Assembly: GCA_910588095.1 (NCBI GenBank)
Contig: CAJUQH010000022.1
Coordinates: forward strand, 1-29,670
Source: an uncultured Eggerthellaceae bacterium
GTDB taxonomy: Bacteria > Actinomycetota > Coriobacteriia > Coriobacteriales > Eggerthellaceae
DNA length: 29,670 nt
Reading direction: 5' to 3'
The notes under the pieces were generated by a model that made no database searches, had not been told where the DNA came from, and was given only the letters and a program-made list of their open reading frames with translations. The position numbers were made by a program, and so were the translations under genes. Positions 1 to 7,021 of this stretch are shown here, in pieces (within the stretch, counting starts at the first letter, position 1; the number at the start of each line of letters is the position of its first letter).

Positions 1-97
1 CTGGGACCATGCGGCAGAGGTCGTGGGCATGAGGGAGCGCCACGCAGGCGTCTGGGCGGAAAGCACGTTCAAGTTCTGGGAGCCGCCGATGTTCTGA
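1..97 (+). CDS. 3' end of a 203-aa-family candidate immunity protein (cut by window start)
   Basis: The reading frame enters at base 2 and stops with TGA at 95-97. The 31 visible residues match the C-terminus of the complete protein at 2802-3413 almost exactly, including the ending FKFWEPPMF. The same ending appears a third time at 9035-9166. The N-terminus lies outside the window. Like the full copy, it sits directly upstream of an RHS tip cassette, with about 107 nt between stop and core ATG. The function is unknown; by context it is a candidate immunity gene of a polymorphic toxin locus. Confidence 0.75.
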   Translation, partial: WDHAAEVVGMRERHAGVWAESTFKFWEPPMF

Positions 98-435
98 GGG
101 TGAGCAGCTTGCCATCCTGCCTGGCATCTTCCCTGCCTTGTTGAGCCCATAGGTTCCTGGCCTCAACATGCCGAAGGGCGCTTGCGGCGGCCAACCCGGC
201 TGCCATGGTGGGCGCGGTGCAGAAGGCAGGCAGCGCGCTCGGCGAGCTGCCCTCCTACGGCTACAACGCCGAGGAGGTCCACCCCCAGACGGGGCTTCAG
301 TGCCTGCGCGCCCGCTACTACGACACCGAATCCGGCCGCTTCGGGGTGCAGGACAGCTACCTGGGCCAGACCTCCGACCCGCTCACGCTCAACCGCTACC
401 TCTACTGCCTGTCCGACCCGCTGAGCCTCATCGAC
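1..435 (+). repeat. Direct repeat copy 1: immunity 3' end + spacer + RHS core
   Basis: Bases 1 to about 435 align without gaps to 3317-3751 (constant offset 3316), with scattered substitutions. The unit covers the last 31 codons of the 203-aa-family gene, a conserved noncoding spacer and the RHS core, ending at the SDPL codons where the variable toxin part begins. Such a unit gives homology for exchange between tip cassettes. One substitution (TGA for CGA near 142) closes the upstream frame here but not in copy 2. Confidence 0.85.
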
Positions 436-1221
436 CCAAGCGGGCGCTGGGGCGCATCGGTAGGGGACCTCTTTGGCAATGTGTTCAAGAATGTCATCAA
501 CCAGGTCATCAATGTCACAATGCAGGTGGCAGAAGAGGTCCAGACAGCTGCCGCCCTTGCTCGGGGCGACTATAGCGCAGCACAGTACCATGCGATGCTC
601 GCAGCTCGATATCGCGCCTTGGTGGTTGATTTCAACTGCGGCAACGCTTCCTATGCGACGAACAGCTCGGGACTCAGCACATCGGATTGGATTCATACCG
701 GTCTTGATGTTCTCGGCATGCTTCCGGGCATAGGAGCTGCCTTCGATGTAGCGAACGGTGTCCTTTACCTCGCTGAGGGTAACTATGGGGAGGCTGCCCT
801 TTCCTTCGTCTCTGCCATTCCTGGCTATGGAGATGCTATCGGCGGGGCGAATGCTGCGCGGAAAGGGCTGTCCTTTGCGAACACAGCGTTAGCATCAGCT
901 CGAAAGGGAAGTAGCGCAAGTGAATACGTCAATATTGCCAGCGCTAGTCGAACGGAGCATATTCTATTTGGCAACGCTACGGGAGGCGGACATCTTTGGG
1001 AAACTGTACAAAAAACAGGTAACGGGAAAGATCCATTTCCGCAAGATTGGAGTGGGGAAAAGATAATGCACGAAGTGTCAGATATCATAACGGACCCATC
1101 GGTTCCATGGTCTCCGAACAAAGTTTCAGGACGCTATGAAGCGATTGCCGAAAGGGATGGGGTTACGATTAAAGTGGTAACGGATGGATCCGATATCATT
1201 ACTGCTTTTCCATGGAGTTAA
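205..1221 (+). CDS. RHS tip cassette A with C-terminal EndoU ribonuclease toxin domain
   Basis: This 338-aa protein is an RHS C-terminal tip without the rest of the RHS protein. Residues 12-80 form the RHS-associated core (LGELPSYGYNAEE, LRARYYDTESGRF, LNRYLYCLSDPL, IDPSG). Residues 130-210 form a linker or pretoxin part with an FNCGNA motif and a PT-like GxGAAFDVANG stretch. Residues 251-338 match the bacterial EndoU family: EHILFG, GGGHLW with candidate catalytic His252 and His263, K275, FPQDW, ITDPS, RDGVTIKVV and the terminal IITAFP. EndoU toxins cleave RNA such as tRNA in competitor cells. ATG 205 has no Shine-Dalgarno sequence and there is no signal peptide or YD repeat, so this is probably a silent or donor cassette. 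The toxin half has lower GC than the core. The EndoU call is firm; the delivery route is inferred. Confidence 0.85.
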   Translation: MVGAVQKAGSALGELPSYGYNAEEVHPQTGLQCLRARYYDTESGRFGVQDSYLGQTSDPLTLNRYLYCLSDPLSLIDPSGRWGASVGDLFGNVFKNVINQVINVTMQVAEEVQTAAALARGDYSAAQYHAMLAARYRALVVDFNCGNASYATNSSGLSTSDWIHTGLDVLGMLPGIGAAFDVANGVLYLAEGNYGEAALSFVSAIPGYGDAIGGANAARKGLSFANTALASARKGSSASEYVNIASASRTEHILFGNATGGGHLWETVQKTGNGKDPFPQDWSGEKIMHEVSDIITDPSVPWSPNKVSGRYEAIAERDGVTIKVVTDGSDIITAFPWS

Positions 1222-1242
1222 CGTAGCAAGGAGACTTAATCG

Positions 1243-2115
1243 ATGCAGCGTTATCGCATAAAGCCTTATATGCATATCAATGACGTGAGGTTTGGGATGA
1301 ATCCTGCAGAGATACGGGACGTGCTCGGCATTGTTCCGTGTTCAGTTTATAGTGGGCAGAACGGAGAGTGTTTGGTTGAGCGCTACCCCAGTATGAGAAT
1401 TGAGTACAAAGATGGCAAATGCGCATGTGTGGGATTGCGGGCCCCTGCAGAGGTCATAGTTGATGATATGAGCTTTCGCTTTGAAGGGGTGGCTCAGGTT
1501 CGTGATGAGCTTATCCGCCTTGATGCGTTTGCGGAAGATGTGCGCTATGGATCCCGAGAGAGCATCATCGCTTTTGGCATGGGGTTGCGAGCATATATCA
1601 GAAGCGATGCCTTAGATGATGCGGCGAGTGAGCTTGTCGCATTCGGGCGCGGGGCTTTTGCCGAGGAGTTTGCGATTCGTCGGCTTGCTCGAGTCTTTTT
1701 GGCTCCCGATGCATACGAAAGTATCGAGGAGTACCTTTTCGAGGATGAGCTTGGAGTGGCGTATGAGGAGCTGTGCGCCTGGCTTGCATTCGGGGAGGCG
1801 CTTTTGACAGTCGAGGAGTATGTCGAGCTAGCAAAGGTCGGGAATGGTCTCGGAATCCCCGCGGCGGCCCATGCGCCTATCTGCGTCGATGCGCCGTTTC
1901 CTTCTTCATGGGATGCAGCTGACCTTGGTTGGATAGCGGAAGACATAGCCACTGATCCGACGAGTCAAATGGTAGAAGGGTGGCCTGAGGGCGGCGTGAA
2001 GCGTGTTTGTGCGATTGGGAAGCGGTACGGTGTCGAGCTGGCTGTCGTGATGGTCGGGGGCGAGATAATTTGTGCGCATCCCTTGGATGTGTCGAGCGCG
2101 CTGGAGCAGGATTAA
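1243..2115 (+). CDS. Candidate EndoU immunity protein with a toxin-like C-terminal segment
   Basis: This 290-aa soluble protein starts 21 nt after the EndoU toxin, with AAGGAG ahead of ATG 1243. The position points to the cognate immunity gene. Residues 1-110 form an unassigned domain with an FGMNPAEIRDVLG motif and a YKDGKC strand. Residues 150-205 are helical (YESIEEYLF, AYEELCAWLAF, LLTVEEYVELA) and recall MafI-type immunity proteins, which neutralise EndoU toxins; that resemblance is from memory. Residues 216-283 resemble the second half of the neighbouring toxin: APFPSSW, EDIATDP, YGVELAVV and EIICAHP against DPFPQDW, SDIITDP, DGVTIKVV and DIITAFP. The segment lacks the toxin's HILFG and GGGH catalytic parts, so it is not expected to be an active nuclease. 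It may bind or mimic the toxin fold. Confidence 0.75.
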   Translation: MQRYRIKPYMHINDVRFGMNPAEIRDVLGIVPCSVYSGQNGECLVERYPSMRIEYKDGKCACVGLRAPAEVIVDDMSFRFEGVAQVRDELIRLDAFAEDVRYGSRESIIAFGMGLRAYIRSDALDDAASELVAFGRGAFAEEFAIRRLARVFLAPDAYESIEEYLFEDELGVAYEELCAWLAFGEALLTVEEYVELAKVGNGLGIPAAAHAPICVDAPFPSSWDAADLGWIAEDIATDPTSQMVEGWPEGGVKRVCAIGKRYGVELAVVMVGGEIICAHPLDVSSALEQD

Positions 2116-2349
2116 GGAGGAGCGTGACGCGATGATGGCTTCATCGGAGAATGTGTGCTGCGCCCCAACCTAGCGAGCATGGGCTCATGCGCTAATTTGG
2201 CCCAAAATTCGGTGATGGATGGGTGTCGCGTGCATCTTGACCTGATAATGGAAATGGAGCTCAAGTCGGGGGGTCATTGAGTTTTGGGAGCTCGAAGCTT
2301 GGTCTGATATGCCGATGGTCTTTGCTGCTTATGTATGGAGGAGAGGGAC

Positions 2350-2565
2350 ATGCATTTTGATTGGGTGGGTGCGGCGTCTATCTTTGTGACGACGGATGCT
2401 AATGGTGTTTGGATCAAGGCGAACAGGGACGGTTTGCGCTCGCTTTCTAATTTTCTGGCGACATTGGCAGAGGAAGATGGGCGAGGTCCGCACTTTCATC
2501 TTGCTGACTACCTGGGGCTAGAGGAGGGGTCTTTAGAGCTGCTTGTAGAGTTAGTAGGGGGATGA
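2350..2565 (+). CDS. Small Imm32-like candidate immunity protein
   Basis: This 71-aa acidic soluble protein has an ATG at 2350 preceded by GGAGGAGAGGG at 2337-2347. That site decides against an in-frame ATG at 2335, which would lie inside or before it. Visible features are a beta strand (WIKANRDGL), a helix (LRSLSNFLATLAEE), FHLADYLGL and a final GSLELLVELV strand. This layout (H-x-HL-like motif, then EGS-E-L) resembles small Imm32-type immunity proteins, but the match is by eye only. The 230 bp upstream hold no convincing gene, only a 13-codon ORF with a good SD at 2131-2172. No toxin is adjacent, so it appears to be an orphan immunity gene. Confidence 0.55.
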   Translation: MHFDWVGAASIFVTTDANGVWIKANRDGLRSLSNFLATLAEEDGRGPHFHLADYLGLEEGSLELLVELVGG

Positions 2566-2654
2566 CAAGGGTTTTGCGCATTAACCTTTCTTTACTTTGA
2601 GTCTAGTGACGCTGTTGTGAGCTGTTGACCCTTCGAAAAGCTATAGAACCGCTT

Positions 2655-2790
2655 ATGAGCGTCCTGGGATCTACCACCCAGGGTGGAAAGAAGAGGGTGC
2701 GTGATGCTGGTCGGATTAGTGTGGCCAGGGTGCCTAAGGGTTGGTGATGGCTGCTCTGTAGGAAGGCTTCTCCGTGCAAACAATAAGAAA
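2655..2790 (+). repeat. Repeat copy: lipoprotein 3' end remnant and immunity-gene 5' flank
   Basis: This stretch matches 11125-11256 with few changes. It begins with a decapitated reading frame ending YERPGIYHPGWKEEGA and TGA at about 2703, the same ending as the lipoprotein at 10593-11174. A conserved noncoding flank (around TGATGCTGGTCGGATTAGTG) then leads into the 203-aa gene. A more diverged version of the flank precedes the deleted gene copy at 9035. The remnant shows that lipoprotein immunity genes have been lost or exchanged upstream of the 203-aa gene. Confidence 0.75.
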
Positions 2791-2801
2791 GAGGATGAAC
2801 G

Positions 2802-3413
2802 ATGCTTGACAATTTCACGAGCTATTTCGACTTGCCGCCGCTCGACCCGAAGGAGGGGGAGCCGCCCGAGAAGGCGCTGGTGGGCCTCTGCGGCGGCCAG
2901 CAGCTCCTCGACGGGCTGCTCACCATACCCGAGCGCGAGGAATCCATCCGCCTGTGCGCAGCCATCAACCGCGCCTTCCCGCGCCTGGGCGGCGCCTTCA
3001 GCCTGTTCGCCTACACCTGGCGCGGCACCGGCTTCGCGCTGACGCGCTGGGAAGGGCTCGACTCCGACAACGTGGTCATCTTCTTCCCCGACCGCTTCTT
3101 GTGCCAGGAGCTGCCCATGCCCATCGAGCGCTTCCTCGACATGGACGTGGCGAGCGGCTTGGCGGCGTATCTCGAGGAGGACGGCTTCGACCAGTGGTGC
3201 GACGAGGGAGGCCGGCTTGCCTACGGCACGTGCGCGGGCTACGACGACCCGCTCCTGTGCGACGGCATGCGCGACAAGGAGCGCCCGCCGCTCGAGGCGA
3301 TGCCCATCCAGCCCTACTGGGACCATGCGGCAGAGGTCGTGGGCATGAGGGAGCGCCACGCAGACGTCTGGGCGGAGACCGCGTTCAAGTTCTGGGAGCC
3401 GCCGATGTTCTGA
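2802..3413 (+). CDS. 203-aa candidate immunity protein (complete copy)
   Basis: ATG 2802 follows AAGAGGATGAACG, a fair SD. The protein is soluble and acidic, rich in aromatic residues, and has no signal peptide. Notable segments are NRAFPRLGGAF, YTWRGTGFALTRW and VVIFFPDRF followed by PIERFLDMDV. This strand-rich centre followed by a short helix recalls DUF1851/SMI1-like immunity proteins, but I cannot assign a family. Partial copies occur at 1-97 (3' end) and 9035-9166 (internal deletion). In two of three places the gene is followed by the same spacer and an RHS core, so it may belong to the cassette that precedes the core. GC is high and close to the backbone, unlike the toxin tails. Confidence 0.65.
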   Translation: MLDNFTSYFDLPPLDPKEGEPPEKALVGLCGGQQLLDGLLTIPEREESIRLCAAINRAFPRLGGAFSLFAYTWRGTGFALTRWEGLDSDNVVIFFPDRFLCQELPMPIERFLDMDVASGLAAYLEEDGFDQWCDEGGRLAYGTCAGYDDPLLCDGMRDKERPPLEAMPIQPYWDHAAEVVGMRERHADVWAETAFKFWEPPMF

Positions 3414-3751
3414 GGGTGAGCGGCTTGCCATCCTGCCTGGCATCTTCCCTGCCTTGTCGAGCCCATAGGTTCCTGGCCTCAACATGCCGAAGGGCGCTTG
3501 CGGCGGCCAACCTGGCTGCCATGGCAGCCTCGGTGCAGGCGGCTTGCGCGCTGGGCGAGCTGCCCTCGTACGGCTTCAACGGGGAGGAATCCCGCCCGCA
3601 AACAGGCTTGCAGTACCTGCGCGCCCGCTACTACGACACCGAATCCGGCCGCTTCGGCGTGCAAGATAGCTACCTGGGCCAGGCCGTTGAGCCTCTGACG
3701 CTCAACCGCTACCTCTACTGCCTGTCCGACCCGCTGAATTGGCTGGACCCG
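3317..3751 (+). repeat. Direct repeat copy 2: immunity 3' end + spacer + RHS core
   Basis: This is the gap-free partner of bases 1-435. It holds the last 31 codons of the 203-aa gene, the conserved spacer and the core of cassette B. Identity fades right after the core (ACCCGCTGAATTGG against ACCCGCTGAGCCTC), the expected boundary between a conserved core and an exchangeable toxin tail. Confidence 0.85.
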
Positions 3752-4350
3752 GATGGGCACATCGCAAGCCGCCTCGGGTCGTCTCGCACGGTCAGCAGGG
3801 GCACGCGCACCCTCGTCAACCGCAGCGGCATCAAGAACAGTCTGCAAGCCCATTACGAGAGAACGGGAGCGACGATCAGCGCTGCCATCAATGCGGCGGG
3901 CAGCGTTCTCAACTACCTGGGCAATATCGACTTGCGACGTGCGACCAGCTCGTTGAGCCGTTTCTCGGCCTCGACAGTGAGAGCATCGCGCTCTTCCTCT
4001 GCGTATCGTCAGTTGATGGCTGCTCGTATCCGAGCCCAGGTCGTGAACTACAACTGCGGAACGGCAAGCCATATCGATGCTATGCCCGAATTGCCTCGCG
4101 CTCATTATCCTGAAGGTGTACATATTGCTTTAAGTTTGCTTGGTGCAATTCCAGGTTGGGGGGGGTAGGATTTAATATCGTGAACGCTTCTCTTTACTCT
4201 GCAGAAGGGAAGCCCGGGGAAGCGCTACTGTCTCTCATAGGCGCAAGTTTGGGCATAAAGGCCGCCACAAGCGCCTTGAATAATGCAGAGAGCATCATCA
4301 ATGTTATTGTTGCAATGGGATCTGGTCCAGATTCATGGGAGGATGATTAG
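3521..4350 (+). pseudogene. RHS tip cassette B, frameshifted at a G8 run
   Basis: The first 215 codons (ATG 3521 to TAG 4166-4168) give an RHS core (ALGELPSYGFNGEE, LRARYYDTESGRF, LNRYLYCLSDPLNW), a linker with YNCGTA, and PEGVHIALSLLGAIPGW before stopping in the G run at 4158-4165. The next frame continues with VGFNIVNASLYSAEGKPGEA to TAA-less TAG at 4348-4350. Joining the frames gives PGWG-VGFNIVNA, which aligns residue for residue with PGIGAAFDVANG of cassette A when the run has six Gs. The rejoined protein would be about 275 aa and end soon after the pretoxin part, without a recognisable nuclease or other toxin domain. It lacks an SD, signal peptide and YD repeats. It may be a pseudogene, a phase-variable cassette or a homopolymer sequencing error. 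Confidence 0.7.
4158..4165 (+). repeat. G8 homopolymer at the cassette B frameshift
   Basis: Eight consecutive Gs lie inside the coding sequence of cassette B, exactly where the frame is lost. Loss of two Gs, or gain of one, restores a continuous frame. Runs of this length are prone to slipped-strand mispairing. Confidence 0.9.
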
Positions 4351-4391
4351 GTGATAATCAGCTTTAACCTGTATGGAGAGGAGGGTGATTC

Positions 4392-4946
4392 GTGAATGGT
4401 TGGTCGATGAGCCACGAGTTCAAAGAGCTGAAAAGAGAGCTTCCCTCCTTGGCACCCGAGGACGTCGATTGCTATTTCACCGCCTTTATCGAAGGCGAGC
4501 AGGGGCTATCGGAAGGTGAGCTGCGGCGCTCTGAGCATCTTCTTGAGAAGATGAGAGACGAGGCTCCAGGAAACCCTGGAGCGAACGCATGTGGACCGAT
4601 TTATTGGGCGTATCGCCGCTGTTACAAAGGGACGATCATATGGCTCATCCTTTACACGGCCTTCATCTACCAAGGGATGTTCTTCGGCGTAAGCATCTTC
4701 ACTTTCCTTCCCGTTCTTGCTAACGGCGCCCTTTTCAACTACGCCTATCGCATGAAGGCATTCAAGGAGCTAAAAAGGGCCATATCATCAGGGGTCGTCG
4801 ATAGGGAGCGCATAGTTGCTCACATGAGGCATGCTGGAGGCACTGACTCCGCTGCGGCGTACAAGGCGGCCCTTGCATGGGGGCTGCTATTTGCTCTGGG
4901 CGTTGCCCTGTTCGTGCTTTTCTTCCCTGAGCGCTTCTTCCGTTAA
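4392..4946 (+). CDS. DUF2628-like membrane protein, paralog 1 (candidate immunity protein)
   Basis: This 184-aa protein starts at GTG 4392, six bases after GAGGAGGG. The in-frame ATG 4407 is too far from that site. A soluble acidic N-terminal part (DVDCYFTAFIEGE) is followed by the signature GPIYWAYRRCY, hydrophobic helices at about residues 77-115, NYAYR, a basic segment, then MRHAGGTDSAAAY and a last membrane helix. Three paralogs in the window (7022, 9324, 9929) keep the same order: FxEG, P-x-Y-(W/L)-x-x-R-(R/K)-C-Y, a (Y/P)-YR motif after two helices, and (M/L)R-x-x-GGT before the final helix. This fits the DUF2628 membrane family from memory. The location directly behind tip cassette B suggests immunity, possibly against a membrane-acting toxin; that is inference. 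Confidence 0.7.
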   Translation: MNGWSMSHEFKELKRELPSLAPEDVDCYFTAFIEGEQGLSEGELRRSEHLLEKMRDEAPGNPGANACGPIYWAYRRCYKGTIIWLILYTAFIYQGMFFGVSIFTFLPVLANGALFNYAYRMKAFKELKRAISSGVVDRERIVAHMRHAGGTDSAAAYKAALAWGLLFALGVALFVLFFPERFFR

Positions 4947-4947
4947 T

Positions 4948-5061
4948 ATGAAATGCCGGCGTAAACCAACGTCAGGTCTAAAGATGGACGCAGATGGGCC
5001 AGGCACCATAGCGGCTTATCCGGTCAAGCGTTCGCTGTATGAAGGTTTGCTCAGCGCCTGA
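4948..5061 (+). pseudogene. Remnant of a toxin C-terminus, EndoU-like ending
   Basis: Between the membrane protein and the decayed immunity gene a short open frame reads MDADGPGTIAAYPVKR and stops at TGA 5059-5061. The DG-x-G-x-I-x-A-YP pattern is what bacterial EndoU and several related toxin tails end with; compare DIITAFP in cassette A. Nothing upstream in frame supports a complete domain. It is best read as the leftover 3' end of a toxin whose immunity gene is the remnant at 5084. The evidence is one short motif, so confidence is limited. Confidence 0.35.
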
Positions 5062-5083
5062 ATGGCAAGGGAGTTAGCAGAAA

Positions 5084-5473
5084 ATGAGTGACAAGGATAT
5101 CCTAGAGAAGGCCCTTGCCTGCGCCTATGAGTACTGACCACGGATAGGGGAATGCCCCTCCAAGGCGCTTGAGGTCAACGAGGCACGGAAGCGCAAGGTT
5201 GAGCGGGGGATCGTGGCGTGGCATGACCGCCTCTAGTCAGGGCTTCGGGAGCGTTTTCCTGACTTTGCATTTAGAGACTACATCGATGAGGACGGCGACG
5301 CGAGCTGCGTGGACTACCGCATGCTTCTGCATGTCGGCCAACCTTGGCTGGATGGGGATGCTGAGCTGGCGGACGCCCTCGGCGGAGGATGGCATGAGCT
5401 TTACGTATACTGCAGCGTGCTGGGCCCCTTCGCCTACCTCGAATGCGAGAAGGCCGACTTCTGCCGCATCCTC
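5084..5473 (+). pseudogene. Decayed immunity gene, paralog of 6337-6993, fused into an RHS core
   Basis: ATG 5084, with AAGGGAG upstream, opens a frame beginning MSDKDILEKALACAYEY, nearly identical to the start of the intact gene at 6337 (MSDKDILKEALACAYKY). Two stops interrupt it: TGA 5135-5137 and TAG 5234-5236. Beyond them the same frame continues with DEDGDASCVDYRMLLH and LYVYCSVLGPFAYLE, matching DDDGDACCVGYRILLH and LEVYCSMLAPFFYMA of the intact paralog. At 5474 the frame passes without a break into the RHS core GVQDSYLGQ. The downstream 90 or so codons of the immunity gene are missing, so recombination replaced them with a tip cassette. Confidence 0.8.
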
Positions 5474-6340
5474 GGCGTGCAGGACAGCTACCTGGGCCAG
5501 CTTGCTGACCCGCTCTCGCTCAACCGCTACCTCTATTGCTTGTCCGACCCGCTGAATTGGATTGATTCGGATGGATACCTTCCAAGGCCAACCAACTACA
5601 GGGTGCATGACCACTCTCGCTCCAATCGTACGGGTCCTCTCGGGTCGAGTGTGATTGATGTCAGTAGAATGAAGAGTGCAGGCCCTATTCTTTCTGGCGT
5701 TGCTGGACGGCTCTCTCCTAGTGCTTGGGTGAGCTTCTCCTCCGCCATGAAGGTGAGCGTAAGTCTTAAGTCGCGAGGTAATGTCTTTCAAGTGAACGCT
5801 TGGCGCGCAAAAGCGCAGCATTACCGCAGCATCGTGACAAAGTACTACTGTGGTAATGCCGAGCAAATGCGTGTCTCCAAGCAGGCAAAACTCGGTATCG
5901 CGTTTCCAGAGGGATTGCATACGGCTCTTCAGGTTGCCGGATACGTTGTCCCGATTATCGCTGATTGGGCTGATGGGGCTCTGTACAGGATCGAAGGAAA
6001 ATATGAGGAATCAAGCGAGGCTTTCGTCAATGCTCTTGTGGATGCATATACGTTAGGGTATGGGAAGAAGGGCAAGCTTGTAGCTACAGGGGCAGAGATA
6101 ATCTGGGGTGCCAAAAAAGGGGTCAAAACCCTGACGAAAGCCGAGAAGATGTCGATGACGGCTGAGGAGATAATAGCAATTGAGAAGAAGCCGACGGTTC
6201 GACGTGAATTTCCAGGACAATGGCTAAACTCCTCTTTGCCGAATATTGAAAAGGCAGCGAAGAGTGGTGATAGGTCTGCAAAGACGGCATATAAGATTCT
6301 TACCGATAATCGTTTCAATAAAGGAGACAACAGAAAATGA
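5309..6340 (+). CDS. RHS tip cassette C, chimeric 5' end
   Basis: The frame is open from GTG 5309 to TGA 6338-6340 (343 aa). Residues 1-55 come from the decayed immunity gene. Residues 56-88 are the 3' half of an RHS core (GVQDSYLGQ, LNRYLYCLSDPLNWIDSDG). A linker with YYCGNA and PEGLHTALQVAG follows, then a pretoxin-like hydrophobic part (ADWADGALYRIEGKYEESSE). The last 50 residues (REFPGQWLNSSLPNIEKAAK to KILTDNRFNK) form a short basic module of a kind seen at the ends of polymorphic toxins; I cannot name the family. The start is uncertain because no true RHS start remains. The stop overlaps the next ATG as ATGA, so toxin and immunity gene are translationally coupled. GC is clearly lower than in the backbone. 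Confidence 0.65.
   Translation: MDYRMLLHVGQPWLDGDAELADALGGGWHELYVYCSVLGPFAYLECEKADFCRILGVQDSYLGQLADPLSLNRYLYCLSDPLNWIDSDGYLPRPTNYRVHDHSRSNRTGPLGSSVIDVSRMKSAGPILSGVAGRLSPSAWVSFSSAMKVSVSLKSRGNVFQVNAWRAKAQHYRSIVTKYYCGNAEQMRVSKQAKLGIAFPEGLHTALQVAGYVVPIIADWADGALYRIEGKYEESSEAFVNALVDAYTLGYGKKGKLVATGAEIIWGAKKGVKTLTKAEKMSMTAEEIIAIEKKPTVRREFPGQWLNSSLPNIEKAAKSGDRSAKTAYKILTDNRFNKGDNRK
5472..5571 (+). repeat. Partial RHS core, third copy
   Basis: This matches the 3' half of the cores in cassettes A and B, from GGCGTGCAGGACAGCTACCT through the SDPL codons. The 5' half (LGELPSYGYN to ESGRF) is absent. The left edge lies within a shared GCCGC-TC-GGCGTGCAGG stretch, consistent with recombination at short homology. 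Confidence 0.8.
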
Positions 6341-6993
6341 GCGATAAGGACATCCTGAAGGAAGCTCTTGCTTGCGCATATAAATATTGGCCTCGAATAG
6401 ATGATTTGCCCGAACATGCTCACAAGAAGGATAAAAAACGTCATCAGGTGGTTCGAGAGGGGACAGCAAAATGGCGTGACTGCCTCTATAGGGCATTGGT
6501 GGAGGCGCTGCCCAGGCTTGAAGTTATTGACTACACGGATGACGATGGCGATGCGTGTTGTGTCGGCTATAGGATACTTTTGCATCCTGATCAGCCATTG
6601 CTGGATAATGACCGAGAGCTCCTTGAGGCACTAGGTAACGTTCGCTATGACCTTGAAGTCTATTGCAGCATGCTGGCCCCCTTCTTCTATATGGCATGTG
6701 TCAAGACAAGTTTTTCGCAGCTGCATGACGGTGAGCGATGGGTCTTCTCCTCTGAATCAGCCCCCTTTCCGAGTGTTCCGATAAAGGTCATGAATGTACT
6801 CAAAGAAGCTGGCTTTTCCGAGCTGCCTCGCTCTGTCGCCTTGCATGAAGTTCCAGATTTGGATGTGGAGTTTGTCGAACAGGGGAAGGCAATCCTTTTC
6901 GGCTGTCTTTTCGAACCGCTTTTCTCGGAGTCAGTGAGACATAGCGGACGTATATGGGAGCAAAGAGGCGAGGACATATGGTGTTCCTGGTAG
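6337..6993 (+). CDS. Candidate immunity protein for cassette C
   Basis: This 218-aa soluble protein has its ATG overlapping the toxin stop (ATGA), with AAAGGAG about 11 nt upstream. It is rich in Trp and acidic residues. The N-terminal half carries LYRALVEALPRLEVIDYTDD and GYRILLHPDQPLLDND. The middle holds DLEVYCSMLAPFFYMA, and the C-terminal half has alternating strands and helices ending IWCSW. A decayed paralog lies at 5084-5473. I do not recognise the family. Direct coupling to the tip and the absence of a signal or membrane segment argue for a cytoplasmic immunity protein against a cytoplasm-acting toxin. Confidence 0.7.
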   Translation: MSDKDILKEALACAYKYWPRIDDLPEHAHKKDKKRHQVVREGTAKWRDCLYRALVEALPRLEVIDYTDDDGDACCVGYRILLHPDQPLLDNDRELLEALGNVRYDLEVYCSMLAPFFYMACVKTSFSQLHDGERWVFSSESAPFPSVPIKVMNVLKEAGFSELPRSVALHEVPDLDVEFVEQGKAILFGCLFEPLFSESVRHSGRIWEQRGEDIWCSW

Positions 6994-7021
6994 CGCCATA
7001 ATTGAAGAGAGTAGATGGTTT

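Noticed and set aside
2131..2172. Thirteen-codon ORF with AGGAGG ahead of ATGATG
   Set aside because: It has a good SD, but the peptide has no recognisable feature; it may only be the decayed start of a lost gene.
1..5571. Repeated blocks as a CRISPR array or insertion sequences
   Set aside because: The repeats are long, few and protein-coding (RHS cores and immunity ends). There are no short regular repeats with spacers, no transposase and no terminal inverted repeats.
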